Of a stretch of DNA of 33,079 bases, positions 25,601 to 32,263 are shown piece by piece. The notes below the pieces were generated by a model, which did not search any database, was not told where the DNA came from, and saw nothing but the letters and a program-made list of their open reading frames with translations. Source of the stretch: Halorubrum tebenquichense DSM 14210 (GTDB lineage: Archaea; Halobacteriota; Halobacteria; Halobacteriales; Haloferacaceae); NCBI RefSeq assembly GCF_000337415.1, contig NZ_AOJD01000027.1, positions 192,411 through 225,489 of the forward strand. The letters are read 5' to 3'. Numbering within the stretch: the stretch's first letter is position 1; the number at the start of each line of letters is the position of its first letter. Both the position numbers and the translations under genes were made by a program.

Positions 25601-27088
25601 CTATTCGCCGGGGCTGTAGTTGGGGGCCTCGTCCGTGATCATCACGTCGTGCGGGTGGCTCTCGCTCTGTCCCGCGGACGAGACGCGGACGAACTCCGCG
25701 CGCTCGTGGAGGTCGGGAACGGTCTCAGCGCCGACGTAGCCCATCCCCGAGCGCATCCCGCCCGTGAGCTGGTGGAGCTCGGAGGCGAGGCTCCCCTTGT
25801 ACGGGGTCGCGGCCTCGACGCCCTCGGGGACGAACTCCTCGTCTTCGTCCTCCTCCTTGAGGTAGCGGTCGCCGCCGCCGGACTTCATCGCGCCGACCGA
25901 GCCCATGCCGCGGTACTGCTTGTACTTCTTGCCGTTCATCGTGATGACGCGGCCGGGGGCCTCGTCGGTGCCGGCGAAGTACGAGCCGAGCATCACCGCG
26001 TCCGCGCCCGCGGCGAGCGCCTTGATCGCGTCGCCGGAGTACCGGATGCCGCCGTCGGCGATCACGGGGACGCCGTGTTCGACGGCGACGTCGGCGACCT
26101 CCGCGACGGCGGTCATCTGGGGCATCCCCGCGCCGCTGACGACGCGAGTGGTACAGATCGACCCCGGCCCGATGCCGACTTTGAGGCCGTCGGCGAAATC
26201 GACCGCGGCCTCGGCCGCCTCGCGCGTGCCGACGTTGCCGACGACGACGTCCGCGTCGACGGTCGCTTTGATAGCCTCCGCGGAGTCGAGGACGTTGAGG
26301 TTGTGAGCGTGCGCGCAGTCGATGAATATCACGTCGACGCCGGCCTCGTCGGCCGCCACGGCGCGCTCCTCCTCGAAGGGCCCGACCGCGACGCCGGCCA
26401 GCAGGCGACCGTCCTCGTCGCGGGCGGCCTCCTCGTGTTCGCGGCGCTGGAGGATTCCCTGCATCGTCACCAGCCCGACCAGCCGCTCGGCCCCGTCGAC
26501 GATGGGGACGCGCTCGATCTTGTGGTCGTACATCAGTTCGAGCGCTTCCCGCGCGCCGACGTCCTCGGGCGCGGTGATGACCTCGTCGGTCATCGCCTCG
26601 CGGACCGCGTCCTCCTCGCCGACCTCCAGGTACGGGCGGATGTCCGTCCCGGAGATGATCCCGAGGACGGTGTCGTCGTCGTCGACGACGGGGGCACCGG
26701 AGACGCCCTGCTGTTCCATCAGCGCGTCGGCCTCGCGGACGGTGTCGTCGGGGGAGACGGTGACGACGTTCTCGCGTCGGATGACGAGTTCGTGCGCCCG
26801 CTTCACGCGCTCGACCTCGGCGGCCGTCTCCTCGACAGTCATGTTGCGGTGGAGGACGCCGAGACCGCCCTCGCGGGCCATCGCGATGGCGAGGTCGCTC
26901 TCGGTGACGGTGTCCATCGCCGCGGACAGCACCGGCACGGTCAGTTCGACGTTCTTCGACACCCGAGTGCTCAGGTCCGCGTCGTCGGGCTCGACGCGGC
27001 TCTCCTTGGGACGGAGGAGCACGTCGTCGAACGTCAGCGCTTCCGGAACCTCGAACTTCGCCGAGAATCGGCCAGAATCTGTCGCCAT
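25601..27088 (-). CDS. guaB: IMP dehydrogenase
   Basis: A 495-aa enzyme oxidising IMP to XMP with NAD, the committed step of GMP synthesis. The barrel opens with [20 protein letters not shown]. Two CBS domains sit at about 95-205 ([20 protein letters not shown] and [20 protein letters not shown]). The active-site loop [20 protein letters not shown] carries the catalytic Cys, with the phosphate site [13 protein letters not shown] and flap [16 protein letters not shown] downstream. The length is normal. ATG 27088 is chosen over the longer frame because a CTTTTCATC box lies about 30 nt upstream and the barrel begins at residue 15. Confidence 0.97.
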   Translation of the reverse strand: MATDSGRFSAKFEVPEALTFDDVLLRPKESRVEPDDADLSTRVSKNVELTVPVLSAAMDTVTESDLAIAMAREGGLGVLHRNMTVEETAAEVERVKRAHELVIRRENVVTVSPDDTVREADALMEQQGVSGAPVVDDDDTVLGIISGTDIRPYLEVGEEDAVREAMTDEVITAPEDVGAREALELMYDHKIERVPIVDGAERLVGLVTMQGILQRREHEEAARDEDGRLLAGVAVGPFEEERAVAADEAGVDVIFIDCAHAHNLNVLDSAEAIKATVDADVVVGNVGTREAAEAAVDFADGLKVGIGPGSICTTRVVSGAGMPQMTAVAEVADVAVEHGVPVIADGGIRYSGDAIKALAAGADAVMLGSYFAGTDEAPGRVITMNGKKYKQYRGMGSVGAMKSGGGDRYLKEEDEDEEFVPEGVEAATPYKGSLASELHQLTGGMRSGMGYVGAETVPDLHERAEFVRVSSAGQSESHPHDVMITDEAPNYSPGE

Positions 27089-27671
27089 ATAATCCGTCAC
27101 GAACGGCCGATGAAAAGCGTTGCGAGACGGCACGGACGTGGCGGTTGGTCACGATCGAACCACTTCGATATACACGATTGTGCGGTTCGCGGGGCGGACG
27201 CGCCGGAGCGCCAGTGGGCTTCGCCGCGCCGGCGCTCGCGGTCGCCGCGCCGTCTCTCGCGGCGGCCCCGCCCCCGACCTACCGTCCGAATCCGAGCGCG
27301 GTCGGGTCCCGTCCGCGACGGTCCCGAGGCGGCGTGGGATGTTCGGTGAACTCCGGAATGAATCGAGGTATCGTCGTCGGCCAGCGGGTTTCGCCGTGGA
27401 TCCTTCGTGTCGTGCGGACACGTCTCACACAACCTTTAACGCGACCGAAACACGTATATCTGGTATGGACTCCGACAGTCCCGTGAACGCGCGTATCGCC
27501 GGCAAGTCGAACGTCGACCTCGGCGTCCGCTTCACAGCCGGCAATCCGCGCAAACCCTTTACATGGGCTCGTCGGACCCTTCGCGGTGCGGACTCCGCGT
27601 GGTGGTCCCCACACCATCGCGAGTCGCACGCGTCCCACCGCCACCCCGTCGGTCAGGGCTATCGTCCCTGA
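27089..27671. other. 583-bp spacer; promoters and one doubtful small ORF
   Basis: Between guaB and the membrane protein at 27672. The left half (27089-27430) is GC-rich and no believable gene was found: the open frames give Arg/Pro-rich translations with no recognisable features. The right half has two promoter-like boxes, CCTTTAAC at 27433-27440 and CCTTTACA at 27556-27563. The first precedes a 68-codon ORF (27465-27671) listed separately. The second could drive the gene at 27672 with a leader of roughly 80 nt. No structured RNA was recognised. Confidence 0.5.
27465..27671 (+). CDS. possible 68-aa upstream ORF (doubtful)
   Basis: ATG 27465 lies about 27 nt after a CTTTAAC box, the spacing of a leaderless start, and the frame ends with a TGA directly abutting the ATG of the next gene (27672). 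The translation begins MDSDSPVNARIAGKSNVDLG and is rich in Arg, His and Ser later, with no motif. The second promoter-like box inside it speaks against a conserved gene. It could be a leader ORF or chance. Confidence 0.2.
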   Translation: MDSDSPVNARIAGKSNVDLGVRFTAGNPRKPFTWARRTLRGADSAWWSPHHRESHASHRHPVGQGYRP

Positions 27672-28697
27672 ATGAGCACTTCACGTCACCCCGTCGCCCT
27701 GCGACTAGAACAGCAGGTCGGGAACGCGACGAAGCTGCTCGCGACCGTGATGGTCCTGCCGCTCGTCGACGGCATCTTCCCCGCGCTCGTCGTCGCGGGG
27801 GTCCTCGGATCGGCCGCGGGCGTCGTCGAGACCGGCATCCTGATCTTCGGCGGCTCCGCGACCGCCGCGGTGATCCTCGCGGAGATGGACGGCACCCGGC
27901 GCGAGATGGTCGGGTCCGTGCTGTTGATCGGAGCGGTCATCATCCCGCTCGCCGCGGTCGAGGCCGCCCTCGCGCCGGCGCTGGCCGGACTCTTGGACCT
28001 CGACGTGTTCGGCCGCTTCGCCGGGCTCGTCATCCTGACCATCGCCGCCAAGACCGCCAGCTCCGAGATCGGCGAGTTCCTGCCGAGCCCCGGCGTGATC
28101 ATCGGGCTCGGGCTCGCCGGGAGCTTTGACCCGTCAGGGTTCGCGCTGGAGACCTCGACCGAGTACGTGATCAACGGGACCGCGGCCGCCGCCGTCGGCG
28201 TTTCGTTCGCCCTGGCGATCGCGCTCCTGTCGCCGCACCTCCGCGGTCGCGTCGACATCGACCGGTTCCGGTTCGGGTCGGCGGTCGCGCTGGGCGTGCT
28301 CGCGCTGCCGATCCTGCTCGAACCCTTCGACCTCATGCAGACCGAGGTCCCGATCGCGCTCGCCGTCCTCGCGGTGACGACGCTGTTCGCGTACGACCCG
28401 AACGCGGACGGACTGGGAGACGCCGGCGACGACGACGCGCCGGACGACGACGGCACCTCCGACGCCGATAGCCCCGACGCCGACGGCGCGGACGACGGCG
28501 ACGAACCGGCGGACGCCGCCGACGATCCCGCGGAGGACGTCCCGACCGATCCCCCGCTCGACGCCCCGCCGGAGGGGCCGTCACCGATCGTCGACGACGA
28601 CGTCGCCGTCCTCGCGAACGGCGGGGAGGAACCCAAGAGCGACGGCGACGGGTCGGACCCGTTCACCGACGACGACTCCCGGGCCCCGTGGCTGTGA
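27672..28697 (+). CDS. haloarchaeal membrane protein, DUF5794-like
   Basis: A 341-aa protein. About seven hydrophobic segments span residues 20-240, including LLATVMVLPLVDGIFPALVV, AGVVETGILIFGGSATAAVI and VLLIGAVIIPLAAVEAALAP. The last 100 residues are an acidic, disordered tail rich in Asp, Ala and Pro. It resembles a haloarchaeal family I remember as DUF5794; the function is unknown. The motif TIAAKTASSEIGEFLPSPG between helices is distinctive. It is followed at 115 bp by the DUF5795-like gene, a pairing that may be conserved. Confidence 0.8.
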   Translation: MSTSRHPVALRLEQQVGNATKLLATVMVLPLVDGIFPALVVAGVLGSAAGVVETGILIFGGSATAAVILAEMDGTRREMVGSVLLIGAVIIPLAAVEAALAPALAGLLDLDVFGRFAGLVILTIAAKTASSEIGEFLPSPGVIIGLGLAGSFDPSGFALETSTEYVINGTAAAAVGVSFALAIALLSPHLRGRVDIDRFRFGSAVALGVLALPILLEPFDLMQTEVPIALAVLAVTTLFAYDPNADGLGDAGDDDAPDDDGTSDADSPDADGADDGDEPADAADDPAEDVPTDPPLDAPPEGPSPIVDDDVAVLANGGEEPKSDGDGSDPFTDDDSRAPWL

Positions 28698-28811
28698 CCT
28701 GAAGGTTGGCGCTCGCGAGGTCGCCGCGTCGCACGGCCCGGGCCGGCTCGCTCGGCATCCGCGCGCCGTGCGTGTCGCCGGGGTTTAGGTACTCGACGCC
28801 GAACGACGGGT

Positions 28812-29039
28812 ATGTCGAACCGCGTCGTTCAGGGGCGGATGGTGACGCCAGAAAAGCTCGCGGAGCTGGTCGAGGGCGAGTCGGTGCTGGAGGCGGAGTC
28901 GATCGCCGACGCCGACCGCGACTGCCCGGACTGCGGCGGAGACGTCATCTCCGTCGGCTACATGCCGAGTGTGACCGAGTTCGTCACCGGCTACAAGTGC
29001 CAGGACTGCGACTGGAGCGACGACGATCGGGGGGACTGA
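28812..29039 (+). CDS. 75-aa zinc-finger protein, DUF5795-like
   Basis: A small acidic protein with two CxxC pairs, CPDC (about 38-41) and CQDC (about 63-66), separated by GGDVISVGYMPSVTEFVTGYK, forming a single zinc ribbon. It resembles a short haloarchaeal family I remember as DUF5795. The role is unknown. A TTTAGGT box about 25 nt before ATG 28812 supports this start. It is the last chromosomal gene before tRNA-Trp. Confidence 0.82.
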   Translation: MSNRVVQGRMVTPEKLAELVEGESVLEAESIADADRDCPDCGGDVISVGYMPSVTEFVTGYKCQDCDWSDDDRGD

Positions 29040-29111
29040 CCCGCGTAACGTCTCCCTCCGCGCCGCCTCGCTCCGCCGTCCCGTCTCCCGATCGGGCGCG
29101 ATCGAAACCCC

Positions 29112-29116
29112 TTTAT
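29112..29116 (+). promoter_or_regulatory. TATA box of tRNA-Trp
   Basis: CCTTTATCC (core TTTAT) lies about 36-40 nt before the first base of the mature tRNA, in an otherwise gene-free 112-bp stretch after the zinc-finger gene. Confidence 0.5.
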
Positions 29117-29189
29117 CCGCGTTTCGGTAACGATTCGATGCGAGATCACGCGGGGCTGTGGCCAAGCCAGGCATGGCGACTGACTCCAG

Positions 29190-29290
29190 AGGCTCGCGCC
29201 CGGGACGACACTCCAGACTGATATACCGAGCGGCCGACTGATCATCGGTCGTGTTGACGACCCTCTGGAGTTCCGAGGCGCACCGGAGAT
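29190..29290 (+). ncRNA. tRNA-Trp intron acting as box C/D guide RNA for C34 and U39
   Basis: In Haloferax the tRNA-Trp intron is known to guide 2'-O-methylation of C34 and U39. Here both guides can be read. GACTGATAT (29216-29224) is complementary to 29289-29297, and CCGA (29226-29229) follows as box D', putting U39 (29292) exactly five nt upstream of the box. CTCTGGAGT (29263-29271) is complementary to 29183-29191, and CCGA (29273-29276) follows as box D, putting C34 (29186) at N+5. Box C' is TGACGA (29255-29260) and box C is probably GGACGA (29203-29208). The boxes differ from the usual UGAUGA/CUGA by matching C changes. Confidence 0.85.
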
Positions 29291-29304
29291 ATCAGTCGAT
29301 CGGG

Positions 29305-29326
29305 GGTTCAAATCCCTCCGGCCCCA
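29305..29326 (+). repeat. attachment-site copy within the tRNA-Trp 3' end
   Basis: The last 22 nt of tRNA-Trp (T-loop and acceptor 3' strand, beginning GGTTCAAATCCCTCC) recur at 29407-29428 with one mismatch (21/22). tRNA 3' ends are standard targets of tyrosine recombinases, and the DNA beyond is of accessory type. This copy would be the end that restores the tRNA. Confidence 0.65.
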
Positions 29327-29333
29327 CTTTCTA

Positions 29334-29361
29334 CCGTCGCGAGCAACGTCGCGAGCGACGG
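29334..29361. repeat. hairpin and 9-bp direct repeats just after tRNA-Trp
   Basis: CCGTCGC (29334-29340) is the inverted complement of GCGACGG (29355-29361). Inside, CGTCGCGAG occurs twice (29335-29343 and 29347-29355) with a 3-bp spacer. It could be a tRNA terminator structure or binding sites for an integrase or excisionase next to the attachment site; the sequence alone does not decide. Confidence 0.4.
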
Positions 29362-29373
29362 TGACGTGCCGAG

Positions 29374-29420
29374 GAGGGGTTTGAATCAGGGAGCGACAGC
29401 GACCGAGGTTCAAATCCCTC
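29374..29420. repeat. inverted repeat overlapping the second att-like copy
   Basis: GAGGGGTTTGAA (29374-29385) pairs with TTCAAATCCCTC (29409-29420), with one G-T pair in 12 and a 23-nt loop. The right arm belongs to the T-arm part of the second tRNA-Trp 3' fragment. An inverted copy of the T-arm so near suggests successive integrations or a recombinase-binding arrangement. Confidence 0.4.
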
Positions 29421-29428
29421 CCGCCCCA
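29407..29428 (+). repeat. second copy of the tRNA-Trp 3' end (att-like)
   Basis: Twenty-one of 22 bases match 29305-29326; the single change (G to C) is in the acceptor strand. There is no tRNA 5' half before it, so it is not a tRNA gene. It lies 102 bp after the true tRNA end and directly before the element's first operon. It may be an att site left by an earlier integration. Confidence 0.6.
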
Positions 29429-29495
29429 TAGCGGTCTTCACTCTAACGTATCACGTCTTAGTAATAGGTATTCGAGGAAAAACAGGTCCACGACT

Positions 29496-29502
29496 GGAGG
29501 TG
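29496..29502 (+). promoter_or_regulatory. Shine-Dalgarno site GGAGGTG for the GTG-started gene at 29510
   Basis: A GGAGGTG motif 7 nt before GTG 29510. A leadered transcript with a strong ribosome site is unlike most genes in this window, and it supports the GTG as the true start of the element's operon. Confidence 0.6.
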
Positions 29503-29509
29503 TTCCGGC

Positions 29510-29737
29510 GTGAGCCTCGGACACTCCGGTACCTTCACCGCCGGGAAGGACCGCGAGTTCTTCTGTGACTCCTGCGGCGCGCGCTGTACTCGGAGCATCA
29601 ACGGCGATCTCGAATACGGTCACCTCGTCGGGTGCCCGCAGCGCCCCGACCAGTTCACGATCGGCACCGCTGACGGCTCGTACAAGTACACGCCCGAGGA
29701 GACGGACGCGGACACTGACGGGGGTGCGTCCGCGTGA
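29510..29737 (+). CDS. 75-aa CxxC zinc-binding protein of the integrated element
   Basis: A small protein with CDSCGARC near residues 19-26 and a further Cys in HLVGCPQ (about 42), a likely zinc-binding site. The C-terminus is acidic. Such short CxxC proteins are common in haloarchaeal viruses and plasmids; the function is unknown. It is first in a run of five genes, starting at GTG 29510 after a GGAGGTG ribosome site. Its TGA overlaps the next GTG by 4 nt. Confidence 0.7.
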   Translation: MSLGHSGTFTAGKDREFFCDSCGARCTRSINGDLEYGHLVGCPQRPDQFTIGTADGSYKYTPEETDADTDGGASA

Positions 29738-29874
29738 CCGACGACGATCCCGGCCACGCGAACACCCTCGCGGAACAGCTCCGACTCGCCGAGGAGAACG
29801 GGAACCTCCCCGACGAACTCGCCGACGAGGACGACCCCGAGGAGAGCGACGAGGAGGTGGACGATGTCGAGTGA
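29734..29874 (+). CDS. 46-aa acidic protein
   Basis: GTG 29734 overlaps the preceding stop (GTGA), and its own TGA at 29872-29874 lies inside the next gene, overlapping it by 11 nt. The product begins MTDDDPGHANTLAEQLRLAE and then becomes almost entirely Asp/Glu. Half is a possible amphipathic helix (about 10-22) and the rest is disordered. No family is recognised. The tight gene packing on both sides is the main support. Confidence 0.55.
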   Translation: MTDDDPGHANTLAEQLRLAEENGNLPDELADEDDPEESDEEVDDVE

Positions 29875-30079
29875 GAGCCGCTCGGCTCCCGGCGTCGGTC
29901 ACGTTGGGCCGCTCCTCTCGGCGAAGTGTACGAGCTGCGGAAAGACCTCGGAGAAGCGGACCGCCGAGATCGTCGGCGATCCGTCGGGCGGATCGTTCCG
30001 CCACGTTTGTCACAGCTGCCAGCGCGTCATCTGGTGGAACGTCCTTGAGGTCCTCAGTGACGGAGGTCGATCCGCGTGA
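29864..30079 (+). CDS. 71-aa double-CxxC zinc-ribbon protein
   Basis: Two CxxC pairs are seen: CTSC (about 22-25) and CHSC (about 49-52), separated by GKTSEKRTAEIVGDPSGG, a classic zinc ribbon, followed by QRVIWWNVLEVL. It starts at ATG 29864 inside the preceding gene and ends in a GTGA overlap with the following one. It is probably a DNA- or protein-binding accessory factor of the element; the exact role is unknown. Confidence 0.72.
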   Translation: MSSESRSAPGVGHVGPLLSAKCTSCGKTSEKRTAEIVGDPSGGSFRHVCHSCQRVIWWNVLEVLSDGGRSA

Positions 30080-30633
30080 GCGTCGACGCGTCCTCGACGC
30101 CCGACGCGTCGATGGGCTCGCTCCCCGATCCCCGTATTCAGGACCGACACGGTCCCGAGCCGGTCGCTCACAGCGCGGCGGTTCAATACGTGTTCAACGA
30201 CGCCGACCGAGAACTCTCGGTCTACTCCGTCGTCCACCAGCTGTGGTACGACGTCGTCGCCGACCGCGACCAGGAGCCGGGGACCGTCGGCGAGCTCGAC
30301 GAGCGCGATCACTCGTGGCTCGACGCTCCGACGCCCGGCCGCGAGTGGGTCGTGAAGCTCATCCCGTCGCGGTGGAAGGCCGGAACCGGGACCGGCGACG
30401 ACTACTCCGCGTACTACAAGTACGACCTCACGCTCCGCGAGCGCGACGAGGACGGCGACCTGTACAAGACCGGTCGCGCGTGCTCGCTCCGAGTCCTCCC
30501 GCAGTTCGCGGATCTCAACTACAAGGACGAGAGCGATCTCACGTACCGGTACGGAGAGGGCTCGCTGGTCCGCTGTTCCACGACGTGGGCCGACGAGTCC
30601 GAGAAGGTCGGGGGGGATGTTCGATCTCGTTGA
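30076..30633 (+). CDS. 185-aa protein of the element, possibly the N-terminal part of a longer family
   Basis: The sequence contains YSAYYKYDLTLRERD and CSLRVLPQFADLNYK, a beta-rich pattern I associate from memory with a larger haloarchaeal virus/plasmid protein family (roughly 400 aa, DUF7845). If so, this one is short. It ends soon after a run of seven G (30610-30616). Reading with one G fewer would continue as MFDLVEAARNVDRG for about 35 codons. It starts at GTG 30076 in a GTGA overlap and its own TGA overlaps a TTG of the next frame. It may be intact but shortened, or frameshifted; the sequence alone cannot separate these. Confidence 0.6.
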   Translation: MSVDASSTPDASMGSLPDPRIQDRHGPEPVAHSAAVQYVFNDADRELSVYSVVHQLWYDVVADRDQEPGTVGELDERDHSWLDAPTPGREWVVKLIPSRWKAGTGTGDDYSAYYKYDLTLRERDEDGDLYKTGRACSLRVLPQFADLNYKDESDLTYRYGEGSLVRCSTTWADESEKVGGDVRSR

Positions 30634-31019
30634 AGCCGCCCGCAACGTCGATCGCGGCGCTACGGCTCGGCGCGCGGATGGCGAGCCGCGAGGGACTATC
30701 GGCGATCCCGGCGCGGCTCGTTGAGGACGCGGTCGCCGACGCCAAGCACGAGGTTCGACAGAAGACGATCTCGAAGTTGAACACCCACCAGCACGCGCTG
30801 TACGAGGTCCTCGCCGAGGAGGACGGTCTCATCCAGAAAGAGCTGTACGCGCGGTACGAGGAGGCGCACGATGACCCGGTGACGCTACGGTATCTCCGAG
30901 AGAACTACCTCCCGAAACTGGAACACTACACCCTCGTCGACATCGAGCGACATCGCGGGACGAAGCGGTACCACCTCGTCGATGTCGACCATCCGGAACA
31001 GCATGCCGAACACGTCTAA
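30630..31019 (+). CDS. lone winged-helix protein resembling the Orc1/Cdc6 C-terminal domain
   Basis: A 129-aa product if it starts at TTG 30630 (TTGA overlap, as elsewhere in this operon), or 113 aa from ATG 30678. Counting from ATG 30678, residues about 25-103 look like the DNA-binding winged helix of archaeal Orc1/Cdc6: helix TISKLNTHQHALYEVLAEED, then KELYARYEEAHDDPVTLRYL, then the wing LPKLEHYTLVDIE..RYHLVDVD. No AAA+ ATPase part precedes it. It could bind an origin or promoter of the element, or be a MarR-like regulator. The resemblance is by pattern only. Confidence 0.65.
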   Translation: MKPPATSIAALRLGARMASREGLSAIPARLVEDAVADAKHEVRQKTISKLNTHQHALYEVLAEEDGLIQKELYARYEEAHDDPVTLRYLRENYLPKLEHYTLVDIERHRGTKRYHLVDVDHPEQHAEHV

Positions 31020-31108
31020 CTCCGGCACGTCTGGCGATTTGTGCTCGTTCGGAGGCGATCGGAACCCTGCGGGTCACACTAAACCACGACCGACAACCAG
31101 CGCTCGGT

Positions 31109-31429
31109 ATGGCTTCGAAGCAGCCTGCCCACGGCAGTAGCGCACAGTCAAAAGAGATCCACGTCGACCTCGTCGCGGAGGGGATCAGCGGATACCGCGG
31201 CCCACATCACGCGCTCGCGGTCGTCAGCGTCGACGCGAACTCGGCGCTCCGTATCGAGATCTCGGCCGCGAACGAGCTCGACTGGCAGCTCGACGCGCGG
31301 ATCGTCGACGGCTCGGTCGAGATCGGCCGGATCTTCTGCGAGGGTGATAGCGTCCACGACGACGACGTGCCGAACTGGGTCGAACGCGTCGCCGGCGTCG
31401 TCGGCGAGCGGCTCGACGGAGGTCCGTGA
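31109..31429 (+). CDS. 106-aa protein, unknown function
   Basis: An acidic, soluble 106-aa protein with alternating strands (EIHVDLVAEGISGYRG, HHALAVVSVDANSALRIEIS) and a closing amphipathic helix (VPNWVERVAGVVGERLDGG). No motif is recognised. A CACTAAACC box about 26-30 nt upstream suggests a leaderless start at 31109 and a separate promoter from the preceding operon. Its TGA overlaps the start of the methyltransferase gene, so the two are coupled. Confidence 0.65.
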   Translation: MASKQPAHGSSAQSKEIHVDLVAEGISGYRGPHHALAVVSVDANSALRIEISAANELDWQLDARIVDGSVEIGRIFCEGDSVHDDDVPNWVERVAGVVGERLDGGP

Positions 31430-32220
31430 TGGCGGACGCCGTCTTCCCTTATCCCGGCGGGAAGAGTCGCTTCGCGTGGTGGATCCTCGACCACGTCCCC
31501 GAGCACACCTGCCTCGTGGAAGTGTTCGGCGGCGCGGCCGGCGTCCTCGCGAACAAGGACCCGGACGCGAGCACGGTCGAGGTGTACAACGACCGCGACG
31601 GCGACCTCGTCCAGTTCTTCGAGGTCCTCCGCGATCGGTGCGACGAGCTGGTCGAGTGGCTCGACCGGACGCCGTACTCGCGGGAGCTCCACGACGAGTG
31701 CGCACACAAGTTCTTCAACGGCTACCGGCCCGCCGACCCGATCGAGCGCGCCGGCCAGTTCTTCTACCTCCGGTACACCCAGTGGGGCGGGAAGTACGAC
31801 GGCCCGGCCGGGTTCGGGACGTCGAAGGTCAGCGGTCGGGCGCTGTCGTACGCGAACAAGGTCGACCGACTCGACGAGTTTGCCGACCGGTTCGGTGACG
31901 TCGTCGTCGAGAACCTCGACTGGGCCGACGTCTTCGAGAAGTACGACAGCGAGGACACCGTGTTCTACTGCGACCCGCCGTACGTCGGCTACGAGGACTA
32001 CTACCTCGTGAACACGATCGACCACGGGGCGCTCGTCGACGGGCTGGCAGAACTGGAGGGCGACTGGATCTGCTCGTATGAGGATCTGCCGGAGGGGTTC
32101 GAAGATGTGTACGCGGTCGATCGCGACGAGAAACGGTTCATCAACAGCGGGAAGCGTGGAGAAGCGAAGGACGCGAAAGAACGGTTGGTGATGAACTTCG
32201 AGGCAAAGGGTTGTAACTAA
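31429..32220 (+). CDS. D12-class DNA adenine N6-methyltransferase (Dam-like)
   Basis: A 263-aa methyltransferase that transfers a methyl group from S-adenosylmethionine to adenine N6 in DNA. Motif order is that of the alpha (Dam/D12) class: N-terminal motif X PYPGGKSR (7-14), motif I EVFGGAAGVL (31-40), and catalytic motif IV DPPY (182-185, in FYCDPPYVG). The target recognition region lies between (about 70-150). No restriction endonuclease is seen nearby, so it may be an orphan or viral self-protection enzyme. ATG 31429 overlaps the previous TGA by one base; GTG 31426 is an alternative start. The target sequence cannot be predicted. Confidence 0.9.
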   Translation: MADAVFPYPGGKSRFAWWILDHVPEHTCLVEVFGGAAGVLANKDPDASTVEVYNDRDGDLVQFFEVLRDRCDELVEWLDRTPYSRELHDECAHKFFNGYRPADPIERAGQFFYLRYTQWGGKYDGPAGFGTSKVSGRALSYANKVDRLDEFADRFGDVVVENLDWADVFEKYDSEDTVFYCDPPYVGYEDYYLVNTIDHGALVDGLAELEGDWICSYEDLPEGFEDVYAVDRDEKRFINSGKRGEAKDAKERLVMNFEAKGCN

Positions 32221-32263
32221 CCCGATGTGCTGAGGGGCTTATTGGCCGTCTCAGTCCATTTTA
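32221..32263. terminator. T-rich intergenic stretch between convergent genes
   Basis: Forty-three bp between the methyltransferase and the AT-rich gene. CCATTTTATTATT across 32257-32268 is T-rich on the plus strand and could end plus-strand transcription in the archaeal manner. No hairpin is needed or seen. Base composition changes sharply here. Confidence 0.35.

Larger units (their letters stand above)
29152..29326 (+). tRNA. tRNA-Trp (CCA anticodon) with a 101-nt intron
   Basis: Exon 1 is 29152-29189 and exon 2 is 29291-29326, giving 74 nt after splicing. The acceptor arm GGGGCTG pairs with CGGCCCC (29319-29325), with A73 at 29326 and CCA not encoded. The anticodon stem is ACTGA/TCAGT and the anticodon CCA is 29186-29188. 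The intron (29190-29290) follows nucleotide 37. The exon-intron junctions form a bulge-helix-bulge: exon CTCC (29184-29187) pairs with GGAG (29285-29288), flanked by 3-nt bulges AGA and ATA, each cut after its second base. An intron in tRNA-Trp is characteristic of haloarchaea. The 3' end is duplicated downstream (29407-29428), so it has served as an integration site. Confidence 0.97.

Noticed and set aside
25649-27349. A 566-codon plus-strand frame opposite guaB
   Set aside because: Antisense shadow; guaB is unambiguous.
27145-27486. A 113-codon plus-strand ORF in the guaB upstream spacer
   Set aside because: Ala/Pro/Arg-rich translation without promoter spacing or motif.
29407-29428. A second tRNA gene
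   Set aside because: Only the T-arm and acceptor 3' strand are present; no 5' half or anticodon arm precedes it.
29438-30013. A 191-codon minus-strand ORF at the start of the element
   Set aside because: Arg-rich, motif-less, and opposite three overlapping genes with CxxC motifs and coupled starts.
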